Positions 30,027-38,037 of a DNA stretch of 64,000 bases are shown one piece after another. Position numbers and translations under genes: made by a program. The notes beneath the pieces are model-generated. The model worked only from the letters and a program-made list of their open reading frames with translations. It had not been told where the DNA came from and searched no databases. Origin of the DNA: Aeromicrobium sp. Sec7.5 (GTDB lineage: Bacteria > Actinomycetota > Actinomycetes > Propionibacteriales > Nocardioidaceae); contig NZ_JBAJIJ010000001.1 of assembly GCF_036867135.1 (NCBI RefSeq), positions 1,550,001 through 1,614,000 on the forward strand. The letters run 5' to 3'. Each line of letters opens with the position of its first letter. The first letter of the stretch is position 1.

Positions 30027-30856
30027 TGCTGCCCGATGCCTTCCGCACGGCAGGATCGGCCTCGTTCTCGGAGTTCCTCACCCAGCACGCCCCGGACCAG
30101 CTGCCGGGTGCCGGACGGGACGGAGCACCCCTCGAGCGCACCGGTGCCCTCGACGGCGTCACGCACGGCACCACGATCGTCGCCGCGACGTTCCCCGGGG
30201 GCGTGGTCATGGCCGGCGACCGCCGCGCCACGATGGGCAACGTCATCGCGCAGCGTGACATCCAGAAGGTCTTCCAGACCGACGAGTACTCCTGCGTCGG
30301 CATCGCCGGCACCGCGGGCCTCGCGGTCGAGATGACGCGCCTGTTCCAGGTCGAGCTCGAGCACTACGAGAAGATCGAGGGCTCGGTGCTGTCCACCGAG
30401 GGCAAGGCCAACCGCCTCGCCACCTTGATCCGGGGCAACCTCGGGATGGCGATGCAGGGCCTCGCGGTCGTGCCGCTGTTCGCGGCCTACGACCTCCACC
30501 TCGGCGTCGGCCGCATCTTCGCGTTCGACGTCACGGGCAACCGCAACGAGGAGCGCACCTTCCACTCGGTCGGGTCGGGCTCGCTGTTCGCCCGCGGCTC
30601 GCTCAAGAAGCTGTACCGCGACGACCTGTCTGAGCGTGACACCGTCACCGCCGCCGTCCAGGCGCTGTACGACGCGGCCGACGACGACTCGGCCACCGGC
30701 GGGCCCGACCTGGCTCGACGCATCTTCCCGATGGTCGCCGTCATCACCGCCGACGGCTTCCGGGCGTACGCAGACGACGAGACCGCGGCGATCGCCGACC
30801 AGATCGTCGCCGCCCGACTCACCGCGCCGGACGGCCCGTCCGCGCCGCTGATCTGA
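30026..30856 (+). CDS. prcB: proteasome beta subunit
   Basis: A 276-residue precursor of the catalytic subunit of the 20S proteasome. The propeptide of about 48 residues ends at [10 protein letters not shown], exposing the catalytic Thr (residue 49). Downstream are GDRRATMGN (Lys/Arg-containing active-site strand) and the GSGS turn ([10 protein letters not shown]). It starts with ATG in TGATG with pup; a GTG 3 bases earlier is possible. It forms a two-ring heptameric core with PrcA. Confidence 0.97.
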   Translation: MLPDAFRTAGSASFSEFLTQHAPDQLPGAGRDGAPLERTGALDGVTHGTTIVAATFPGGVVMAGDRRATMGNVIAQRDIQKVFQTDEYSCVGIAGTAGLAVEMTRLFQVELEHYEKIEGSVLSTEGKANRLATLIRGNLGMAMQGLAVVPLFAAYDLHLGVGRIFAFDVTGNRNEERTFHSVGSGSLFARGSLKKLYRDDLSERDTVTAAVQALYDAADDDSATGGPDLARRIFPMVAVITADGFRAYADDETAAIADQIVAARLTAPDGPSAPLI

Positions 30857-30872
30857 CGAAGGGAGCGGCACC

Positions 30873-31568
30873 ATGACCCAGCAGTTCTACGTCTCGCCCG
30901 AGCAGCTCATGAAGGACCGGGCCGACTTCGCCCGCAAGGGCATCGCCCGTGGCCGGTCCGTCACCGTGGTCCAGTACGCCGGCGGCATCGTGTTCGTCGC
31001 GGAGAACCCGTCGCAGGCGCTGCACAAGATCAGCGAGATCTACGACCGCATCGGGTTCGCCGCGGTGGGCCGGTACAACGAGTTCGAGAACCTGCGGATC
31101 GCGGGCGTGCGCCTGGCCGACCTGCGGGGGTACTCCTACGACCGTCGCGACGTCACCGCCCGGGGCCTGGCCAACGCGTACGCCCAGACCCTCGGCACGA
31201 TCTTCTCCTCCGGGGGCGAGAAGCCGTACGAGGTCGAGCTGTTCGTGGCCGAGCTCGGCACGGAGTCGTCGGGCGACCAGATCTACCGCCTCACCTACGA
31301 CGGTTCCGTGGCCGACGTGCGGGGCTGGGGCGTCATGGGCGGCACGACCGAACCGGTCGAGCAGTGGTTCACCGACCACTTCACGGCCGATCTCGACCTC
31401 GGGTCCGCGCTCCGGCTGGCCCGGACAGCCCTCGGCCACGACGACGCCGCGCCGCGCGAGGTGCCGGCCGAGTCGTTGGAGGTCGCGGTGCTCGACCGCT
31501 CACGCGGTCAGCTGCGCAAGTTCAAGCGTCTGACCGACGCCACCGTGGCCGAGCTGCTCGAGGGGTAA
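30873..31568 (+). CDS. prcA: proteasome alpha subunit
   Basis: A 231-residue outer-ring subunit with no catalytic Thr. It begins [24 protein letters not shown], the N-terminal gate and helix that precedes the alpha-type core, and contains [25 protein letters not shown] precedes the ATG, 16 bases after prcB. It docks the Arc GQYL tail in the pockets between subunits. Its C-terminus runs to [20 protein letters not shown], typical of actinobacterial alpha subunits. Confidence 0.96.
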   Translation: MTQQFYVSPEQLMKDRADFARKGIARGRSVTVVQYAGGIVFVAENPSQALHKISEIYDRIGFAAVGRYNEFENLRIAGVRLADLRGYSYDRRDVTARGLANAYAQTLGTIFSSGGEKPYEVELFVAELGTESSGDQIYRLTYDGSVADVRGWGVMGGTTEPVEQWFTDHFTADLDLGSALRLARTALGHDDAAPREVPAESLEVAVLDRSRGQLRKFKRLTDATVAELLEG

Positions 31569-31573
31569 TCGAC

Positions 31574-32935
31574 ATGGACCGGCGCATCATGGGCATCGAG
31601 AACGAGTACGGCGTGACCTGCTCGTTCAAGGGCCAGCGCCGCCTGTCGCCCGATGAGGTCGCGCGCTACCTGTTCCGGCGCGTCGTCTCCTGGGGTCGCA
31701 GCAGCAACGTGTTCCTGCGCAACGGCTCGCGGCTCTACCTCGACGTCGGCAGCCACCCCGAGTACGCCACGCCCGAGTGCGACGACGTCGCCGAGCTCGT
31801 CACGCACGACAAGGCGGGGGAGCGCATCCTCGAGGGCCTGATGCTCGACGCGCAGCAGCGGCTGCGCGACGACGGCATCGAGGGCGACATCTACCTGTTC
31901 AAGAACAACACCGACTCCGCCGGCAACTCCTACGGCTGCCACGAGAACTACCTCGTGACCCGCAGTGGCGAGTTCAGCCGGATGGCGGACGTGCTGATCC
32001 CGTTCCTGGTCTCGCGGCAGATCATCTGCGGCGCGGGCAAGGTCCAGCAGACCAGCCGCGGCACGATCTTCTCGGTCAGCCAGCGCGCCGAGCACATCTG
32101 GGAGGGTGTCTCGAGCGCCACGACCCGCTCGCGTCCCATCATCAACACCCGCGACGAGCCGCATGCCGACGCCGAGCGGTTCCGTCGCCTGCACGTCATC
32201 GTCGGCGACTCCAACATGAGCGAGACCACCACGCTGCTCAAGGTCGCCACGACCGAGCTCGTCCTGCGCATGATCGAGGCCGGCGTCACGATGCGCGACC
32301 TCACGCTCGACAACCCGATCCGGGCCATCCGTGAGATCTCGCACGACATGACCGGGCGCACCAAGGTCCTGCTCGCCAACGGACGCGAGCTCTCCGCCCT
32401 GGAGATCCAGGCCGAGTACTTCGGCAAGGCCGCCGAGTTCGTCGACCGCCAGGGCCTCACCGACCCCGTCGTCCACCGTGCTCTCGACCTCTGGGAGCGC
32501 ACCATCAAGGCCGTCGAGTCCGAGGACCTGTCGCTCGTCGAGCGTGAGATCGACTGGGTCATCAAGCTGCGGCTGCTGGAGCGCTACCGCACGACCCACG
32601 ACCTCAGCTGGAGCGACCCACGCATGGCCCAGCTCGATCTGGCCTACCACGACATCAGGCGCGACCGCGGTCTCTACTACCTGCTGGAGCGCAAGGGGGC
32701 CGTCGCCCGGGTCACCCGGGACCTCGACGTCTTCCGCGCGAAGTCCGTTCCGCCGCAGACCACGCGGGCCAGGCTGCGCGGCGAGTTCATCAAGCGGGCC
32801 CAGGAGCGGCGCCGCGACTTCACGGTCGACTGGGTGCACCTCAAGCTCAACGACCAGGCCCAGCGCACCGTGCTGTGCAAGGACCCGTTCCGCTCGGAGG
32901 ACGACCGCGTCCAGCGGCTCATCGACGGCATGTGA
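31574..32935 (+). CDS. pafA: Pup-protein ligase
   Basis: A 453-residue ligase that uses ATP to link the Pup C-terminal Glu to substrate lysines. The N-terminal [11 protein letters not shown] gives the metal-binding Glu, followed by [10 protein letters not shown] and [16 protein letters not shown], the ATP and Mg sites shared with Dop. It is shorter than Dop because it lacks the Dop loop. It lies 5 bases after prcA, and GAGGGG at the prcA end can act as SD. It completes the Pup-proteasome operon. Confidence 0.97.
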   Translation: MDRRIMGIENEYGVTCSFKGQRRLSPDEVARYLFRRVVSWGRSSNVFLRNGSRLYLDVGSHPEYATPECDDVAELVTHDKAGERILEGLMLDAQQRLRDDGIEGDIYLFKNNTDSAGNSYGCHENYLVTRSGEFSRMADVLIPFLVSRQIICGAGKVQQTSRGTIFSVSQRAEHIWEGVSSATTRSRPIINTRDEPHADAERFRRLHVIVGDSNMSETTTLLKVATTELVLRMIEAGVTMRDLTLDNPIRAIREISHDMTGRTKVLLANGRELSALEIQAEYFGKAAEFVDRQGLTDPVVHRALDLWERTIKAVESEDLSLVEREIDWVIKLRLLERYRTTHDLSWSDPRMAQLDLAYHDIRRDRGLYYLLERKGAVARVTRDLDVFRAKSVPPQTTRARLRGEFIKRAQERRRDFTVDWVHLKLNDQAQRTVLCKDPFRSEDDRVQRLIDGM

Positions 32936-32968
32936 TCGCGCCTGGTCGGGCCGTGCGGGTTGATTGGC

Positions 32969-32974
32969 TAGGGT
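32969..32974 (+). promoter_or_regulatory. possible -10 box between pafA and the FKBP gene
   Basis: TAGGGT lies 33 bases after the pafA stop. The FKBP start at 33030 is 55 bases downstream, so unlike other boxes here this would give a leader; an upstream start at the ATG 32994 is possible. Confidence 0.3.
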
Positions 32975-33029
32975 GGGCCTCGCTCTGTCGTCGATGGCGC
33001 TCCCGTGCGCTGATACCCGAGGTTCCTCC

Positions 33030-34040
33030 GTGCGCCGCAACACCGTTCTCGCCCTGTCCACCGTGGTGGTCATGGCGGTCGTCGCCGCCCTCCTGATCGT
33101 GCTCACCCGCGGTGGCGACGACGGCATCTCCGGGGTCACCGTCAGCGACGGCGACGTCCCGACGATCACGGTCGACCAGCCCGTGGAGATCGAGTCGGGC
33201 GACCCTGAGGTCTCGACCCTCGAGGAGGGCGACGGACGCAAGGTGGCCGAGGGCGACTACTTCCGGGCCAACTACATCTTCGCGGACGGCGAGGACGGCG
33301 AGCAGCTGGAGTCGTCCTACGAGCCGGCGGCCGAGGGCGCCCCCGCGGCGTCGGTCGTCTTCGAGATGACACCGACCGACGAGGCCGCGTCGCCGTCGGC
33401 ACCCGGCCTGCCCGGCGGTCTCGTCGACGCGCTGGCCGACACCACGGTCGGCTCGACCGTGCTGGTCGCGCTCACGGCGGAGGACTTCTTCGGCGCCGAC
33501 GTCTACGAGCAGGCCGAGGCCCAGGGCGGGGTCGACCAGCTGCCGTACACCAAGGACCAGGTCCTGCTGTTCTACCTCGACATCGAGGACTCGATCGACA
33601 CGCAGGCCGACCCGGCGCCGAAGGGCGACGAGACCGACGTGCCCGCCGGGGTCCCGGCCCCGGTGGTCGACGGTGACGGTGTCGCGAGCCTGGACGGCTC
33701 GACGGCGACGGGCCCGGCTGCGGACGGTGTGTTCCCGGTCATCACCGGTGACGGCGACACCGTCGAGGCCGACGACTTCGTCTATGCCAACTACGTCGGC
33801 CAGATCTACCCGTCGGGCGAGGTCTTCGACTCCTCGTTCGAGCGCGACGAGCCGTCGCTGTTCTCCCTCACCGGGGTCATCCCGTGCTGGACCAACGAGC
33901 TCGCCGGCCAGACCGTCGGGTCCCGCGTCGTCCTGACCTGCACGTCCGAGAGCGCCTACGGCGCCGGTGGCGGGGCCGGCGGCGCCATCCCGCCGAACTC
34001 GCCGCTGACGTTCGTCGTCGACATCGTCGCCACCATCTGA
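33030..34040 (+). CDS. exported FKBP-type peptidyl-prolyl isomerase, two FKBP-like domains
   Basis: A 336-residue exported protein. The first 30 residues (RRNTVLALSTVVVMAVVAALLIVL) form a signal or membrane anchor. Two FKBP-like domains follow: about 70-185, with YFRANYIFADGEDGEQLESSY and a degenerate active site, and about 235-336, with VYANYVGQIYPSGEVFDSSFERDEP, VIPCWTNELAGQTVGSRVVL and IPPNSPLTFVVDIV, which looks closer to a working FKBP. The GTG start fits the signal sequence. It lies between pafA and pafB, as in Streptomyces-like loci; it may fold exported proteins. Confidence 0.82.
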   Translation: MRRNTVLALSTVVVMAVVAALLIVLTRGGDDGISGVTVSDGDVPTITVDQPVEIESGDPEVSTLEEGDGRKVAEGDYFRANYIFADGEDGEQLESSYEPAAEGAPAASVVFEMTPTDEAASPSAPGLPGGLVDALADTTVGSTVLVALTAEDFFGADVYEQAEAQGGVDQLPYTKDQVLLFYLDIEDSIDTQADPAPKGDETDVPAGVPAPVVDGDGVASLDGSTATGPAADGVFPVITGDGDTVEADDFVYANYVGQIYPSGEVFDSSFERDEPSLFSLTGVIPCWTNELAGQTVGSRVVLTCTSESAYGAGGGAGGAIPPNSPLTFVVDIVATI

Positions 34041-34052
34041 GACGAGGACCTC

Positions 34053-35030
34053 GTGGCCGAGCGCAAGTCCGAACGGTTGATGAACCTCATCTTCCTGCTG
34101 CTCTCCACGCGCCAGTTCCTGACCAAGGACCAGGTGCGGGCGGCGATCGAGGACTACCGCGACTCCGGCGACGAGGCCTTCAACCGGATGTTCGAGCGCG
34201 ACAAGGGTGAGCTCCGCGACCTGGGGATCCCGCTCGAGATCGGGAGCTTCGACCCCCTCCACGAGGACATGCAGGGCTACCGCATCCCGCGCGATGCCGC
34301 CGAGCTGCCCGAGCTCGAGCTCACGGCCGAGGAGTCGGCCGTCATCGGCCTCGCGGCGCAGGTCTGGGAGCACGCCGGACTGGCGGGTCAGTCGAGTGAT
34401 GCACTGATCAAGCTCAAGGCCGCGGGGGTGGCGATCGACACCAGTGCGGTGCCCCTGGCGCAGCCGCGCATCCCGGCCGCGGAGCCGGCGTTCGACGCCG
34501 TGTGGGAGGCCGTCCGGGCGCACCAGCCGATCCGGTTCTCCTACGGCCGCACCGGCGAGACCCCCACCGAGCGCCATCTCCAGCCGTGGGGCGTGCTGTC
34601 CTGGCGCGGCCGGTGGTACGTCGGCGGACACGACCTCGACCGCGGTGAGCCCCGACTCTTCCGGGTCTCCCGCATCCTCGGCGAGGTCCGCACGGCGGGT
34701 CCGGCCGACTCCTACAGCGTTCCCGAGGGCGTCTCGGTCCGTGACCTCGCGGCGTCCTTCACCACCAACGACCCCGTGGGCGAGGCCGTGCTCCACGTGC
34801 GTCGCGACCGCGCGCTCCCGCTGCGCCGGCACGCTCTGGCGGTCACGCGGCTCTCCGACGACCACGACGAGGTCGTCGTCGGGTACCGCTCGACGTGGGA
34901 GCTGGCCACCTCGGCCGCCTCCTTCGCTCCGCACGTCGTCGTGGTGTCCCCGCCCGAGGCCCGCACGCTCGCGATCGAGGTCCTGAGGTCGGCCGCGCAG
35001 GCCAACGCCGACGACGAGGCGTACGCATGA
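34053..35030 (+). CDS. pafB: WYL-domain transcriptional regulator PafB
   Basis: A 325-residue subunit of the PafBC activator. A winged helix-turn-helix (RLMNLIFLLLSTRQFLTKDQVRAAI, about 8-32) leads to a WYL domain (about 140-235, with RGRWYVGGHD) and a C-terminal WCX extension. In mycobacteria PafBC turns on most DNA-damage genes independently of LexA. GTG start, 12 bases after the FKBP gene. Its stop overlaps the pafC ATG (ATGA), so both subunits are coupled. Substantial similarity to the next gene fits a duplicated pair. Confidence 0.92.
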   Translation: MAERKSERLMNLIFLLLSTRQFLTKDQVRAAIEDYRDSGDEAFNRMFERDKGELRDLGIPLEIGSFDPLHEDMQGYRIPRDAAELPELELTAEESAVIGLAAQVWEHAGLAGQSSDALIKLKAAGVAIDTSAVPLAQPRIPAAEPAFDAVWEAVRAHQPIRFSYGRTGETPTERHLQPWGVLSWRGRWYVGGHDLDRGEPRLFRVSRILGEVRTAGPADSYSVPEGVSVRDLAASFTTNDPVGEAVLHVRRDRALPLRRHALAVTRLSDDHDEVVVGYRSTWELATSAASFAPHVVVVSPPEARTLAIEVLRSAAQANADDEAYA

Positions 35031-36001
35031 GGCCGTCCGCGCGCGACGTCCAGCGTCGCCTCGCGCTGGTGCCCTACCTCCAGAGCAAGCAGGGCGTGTC
35101 GGTCGACGAGGTCGCGCGCGAGTTCAACGTGAAGGCGCGAGTCATCCGCAAGGACGTCGAGCAGCTCATGATGACCGGTGTCGGCGCCCACGGCGGCGAG
35201 CTCATCGACATCGACCTGTTCGCGTTCGAGGACGACGACCGCATCTACATCTCGAACGCCGACTTCATGACACGGCCCATGCGGATCAACGGCGGTGAGG
35301 CCGCCGCGCTGATCGTCGCGCTTCGCGCACTGCGGGACTCGGCCGGAGACGTCCACACCGACGTCGTCGACTCGGCGCTGACCAAGCTGCAGGGCGCCGT
35401 CGGAGGGCAGACTGCCGAGTCCGTGGCCGTGGTCGTCGAGCCGGTCGACCACGGCGTGCTGGGCGCCGTGCGCCGGGCGCTCGGCGCCGGCCGCCGCCTC
35501 GAGATCGTCTACACCACGGCCTCACGCGATGCGGTCTCCACCCGGCAGGTCGACCCGATCGCGACGTTCGTGCGCGACGGCCACGAGTACCTGGACGCCT
35601 GGTGCCACTCGGCCGGCGGCCAGCGCTTCTTCCGCCTCGATCGGATCGAGCGGGCGGAGGTCCTCGACGTGTCGGTCGAGCACCAGGCCGTCGTGCCGCG
35701 ACGCGGTGACGGCGGGTTCTTCAGCTCCGGCGAGGACAGTCTCCAGGTCGAGCTCGAGATCGCGCCGGCCGCCCGCTGGATCGTGGAGTACTACGACGCC
35801 ACGGTCGTCGACGACTCCCACGACGTCTGGCGGGTCTCGCTCCTGGCCGGCGACGAGGCCTGGGTGCGGCGGCTGGCCCTGCGGGCCGGCGGCTCGATCC
35901 GTGTGCTGGCACCGGAAACCATCCGCACCGAGGTGACGGACCACGTCCGCTCAGCGCTGGCGGCGTACGATGGACTCACGTCCGCAACCGAGGAGTACTG
36001 A
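35027..36001 (+). CDS. pafC: WYL-domain transcriptional regulator PafC
   Basis: A 324-residue partner of PafB with the same order: HTH (about 5-45, VARE FNVKARVIRKDVEQL type), WYL domain (about 145-230, with HEYLDAWCHSAGGQRFFRLDRI) and WCX tail. As in other actinobacteria the genes are fused in series rather than in frame. The stop overlaps tatA ATG (TGATG). PafBC senses single-stranded DNA in mycobacteria; whether it acts that way here is inference. Confidence 0.92.
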   Translation: MRPSARDVQRRLALVPYLQSKQGVSVDEVAREFNVKARVIRKDVEQLMMTGVGAHGGELIDIDLFAFEDDDRIYISNADFMTRPMRINGGEAAALIVALRALRDSAGDVHTDVVDSALTKLQGAVGGQTAESVAVVVEPVDHGVLGAVRRALGAGRRLEIVYTTASRDAVSTRQVDPIATFVRDGHEYLDAWCHSAGGQRFFRLDRIERAEVLDVSVEHQAVVPRRGDGGFFSSGEDSLQVELEIAPAARWIVEYYDATVVDDSHDVWRVSLLAGDEAWVRRLALRAGGSIRVLAPETIRTEVTDHVRSALAAYDGLTSATEEY

Positions 36002-36279
36002 TGTTCAAAGGTATCGGCGCCCCCGAGATCCTGCTGATCCTGGCGGTGGTGCTGCTGTTCTTCGGCGCCGCCAAGCTCCCCGAGCTCGCCCGCGGCTCCG
36101 GTCGCGCCCTGCGTATCTTCAAGTCGGAGATCAAGGAGCTCGAGGACGACGACAAGAAGCGCGCCAGTGACACGGAGGCGTCGTCCGACACGGGGTTCGA
36201 CACCGGGTCCGACGCCGACGAGCGCCGGACGCGTCAGGTCGAGATCACGCGCGTCGACGGTCCCGACGACAAGTCCTGA
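36001..36279 (+). CDS. tatA: twin-arginine translocase subunit TatA
   Basis: A 92-residue TatA: short N-terminal membrane helix (APEILLILAVVLLFFG), the FGAAKLPELARGSGRALRIFK hinge and amphipathic helix, and a disordered acidic C-terminus. It polymerises to make the folded-protein pore with TatC. It starts in the pafC stop codon, so the regulator and translocase are on one mRNA. The gap to tatC is 6 bases. No TatB gene is in the window. Confidence 0.95.
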   Translation: MFKGIGAPEILLILAVVLLFFGAAKLPELARGSGRALRIFKSEIKELEDDDKKRASDTEASSDTGFDTGSDADERRTRQVEITRVDGPDDKS

Positions 36280-36285
36280 TCCGCC

Positions 36286-37095
36286 TTGGGGCGGAAGAAG
36301 GGTGCCGACGTGGCGCCCAGCGGAAGCATGCCGCTCCTGGAGCACCTGCGTGAGCTGCGCACGCGACTCCTGCGCGGCGTCCTGGCGATCGTGGCAGCGA
36401 CCGTGCTGGGCTTCGTCTTCTACGAGCAGCTCCTGGCGTTCCTGACCGAGCCGTACCGCGGGATCGAGCCCGACCTCGCCGCCCAGGGGATCGACACCAA
36501 CCTCGTCATCACCGGGGTCGGCGGCGCCTTCCAGTTCCAGCTCAAGATCGCGCTCGTGGCCGGCATCGTGCTGGCCAGCCCGGTCTGGATCTGGCAGCTG
36601 TGGGCCTTCGTCCTGCCGGCCCTGCACCGTCACGAACGACGCGGGGCCCTCCTGCTCACCGGCATCGGCGTCCCGTTGTTCCTGGCGGGGGTCGCCCTGG
36701 CCTACGTCATCCTCCCGAAGGCGATCCTGCTTCTGATCGGCTTCGTGCCCGAGGGCTTCGAGAGCCTCGTCAGCGGTGCGGAGTACTACGACTTCATCAT
36801 CCGGATGATGCTGGTGTTCGGGGTCGCGGCCGAGATCCCGCTCGCCGTCGTGCTGCTGAACCGGCTGGGCGTCGTGAGCGGCCAGGCCCTCGTCCGCGCC
36901 CGTCCGTGGACGATCGTCGGCATGTTCGTCTTCGCCGCCATCGCGACGCCGAGCACCGACCCGCTCACGATGCTGTTCCTCGCCATCCCGATGACCCTGC
37001 TGTACTTGGTGTCCGAGACCATCGCCCGTGTGAGCGACCGGCGCCGCGCGAAGGCGGTGCCGGAGGTCCCCGACGACGAGGCGTCACCCCTGTGA
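36286..37095 (+). CDS. tatC: twin-arginine translocase subunit TatC
   Basis: A 269-residue six-helix membrane receptor for twin-arginine signal peptides. The cytoplasmic start MPLLEHLRELRTRLL and the first periplasmic loop region EPYRGI, then six hydrophobic segments, match TatC. The TTG at 36286 keeps the Arg/Lys-rich prefix RKKG; a GTG at 36310 with SD GAAGAAGGG 7 bases upstream is an equally sensible start. The TGA overlaps the next GTG (GTGA). Confidence 0.93.
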   Translation: MGRKKGADVAPSGSMPLLEHLRELRTRLLRGVLAIVAATVLGFVFYEQLLAFLTEPYRGIEPDLAAQGIDTNLVITGVGGAFQFQLKIALVAGIVLASPVWIWQLWAFVLPALHRHERRGALLLTGIGVPLFLAGVALAYVILPKAILLLIGFVPEGFESLVSGAEYYDFIIRMMLVFGVAAEIPLAVVLLNRLGVVSGQALVRARPWTIVGMFVFAAIATPSTDPLTMLFLAIPMTLLYLVSETIARVSDRRRAKAVPEVPDDEASPL

Positions 37096-38003
37096 GGCAC
37101 GCCGCCCTCGTCGTGAACCCGGTCTCGGGCCAGCGTCGGGGTGAGGCCATCGGCGAGGTGGCGACCCGCCGCCTGCGAGACGCCTCCTGGACGATCGACC
37201 GGGTCACCGGCGACGACGTGCCGGCCGTGCGCTCCTCGCTGCGCACGCTGCTCGAGGCGGGTGCCGACACCGTGGTCGTCATCGGGGGAGACGGGGCGCT
37301 CCACGGGATCCTCGACCTGGTGGTCGAGTTCGACGCGACCCTCGGCCTGGTGCCGGCCGGCACCGGCAACGACCTCGCGCGCGGGCTGGACCTGCCGTAC
37401 CGCGACCCCGAGGCCTGCCTCGACCTGCTGCTCGCGAGTCCTCCTCGCCGCATCGACCTCGCGCGGGTCGACGACGGGCAGCACCGACGCCTCGTGGCCA
37501 CGGTCGTCGCCTCGGGGTTCGACTCCAAGGTCAACGAACGCGCCAACGCCATGACCTGGCCCCGCGGCAACCTGCGCTACACGATCGCGATCCTCGCCGA
37601 GCTCCGGGCCTTCGCTCCGGTGCCGTTCTGCCTGGAGCTGGTCGACGCCGCTGGACAGACGCGCCGCGTCGACACCGAGGCGATGCTCGTCGCGGTCGGC
37701 AACGGGCCCTCGTTCGGTGGTGGCCTGCGCATCGCGCACGGCGCCGTGCTGGACGACGGCCTGCTCGACGTCTGCCTGATCCGCCCGGTGAGCCGGTCCC
37801 TGCTGGTCCGCACGTTCCCCAAGCTGCGGCGGGGCACGCACGTCTCCCTGCGCGAGTTCGAGCGTCTGATGGTGCGCTCCGTCCGCGTCGACGCGCCCGA
37901 CATCGTCGGCTACGGCGACGGTGAGCGCCTCGGGCCGCTGCCGGTCACGATCGAGGTCGTGCCCCGCGCCCTCGCGGTGCTCGCGCCTGCGCGCGTCGGC
38001 TGA
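37092..38003 (+). CDS. diacylglycerol kinase family lipid kinase
   Basis: A 303-residue protein of the DagK/YegS-like family. The nucleotide loop GGDGALHGIL (about 67-76), GLVPAGTGNDLARGL and the late YGDGERLGPLP are typical. These kinases phosphorylate diacylglycerol, sphingosine-like or phosphatidylinositol lipids; which of these is unclear. GTG start inside the tatC stop. It likely rides on the pafBC-tatAC mRNA. M. tuberculosis has a related gene elsewhere, so its location here is not informative. Confidence 0.87.
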   Translation: MRHAALVVNPVSGQRRGEAIGEVATRRLRDASWTIDRVTGDDVPAVRSSLRTLLEAGADTVVVIGGDGALHGILDLVVEFDATLGLVPAGTGNDLARGLDLPYRDPEACLDLLLASPPRRIDLARVDDGQHRRLVATVVASGFDSKVNERANAMTWPRGNLRYTIAILAELRAFAPVPFCLELVDAAGQTRRVDTEAMLVAVGNGPSFGGGLRIAHGAVLDDGLLDVCLIRPVSRSLLVRTFPKLRRGTHVSLREFERLMVRSVRVDAPDIVGYGDGERLGPLPVTIEVVPRALAVLAPARVG

Positions 38004-38025
38004 CCCACCTGCGTACGCCCTTCCG

Positions 38026-38031
38026 TAGTCT
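38026..38031 (+). promoter_or_regulatory. leaderless -10 box, helY
   Basis: TAGTCT followed by 6 bases and the ATG at 38038. Confidence 0.55.
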
Positions 38032-38037
38032 GGGGGC

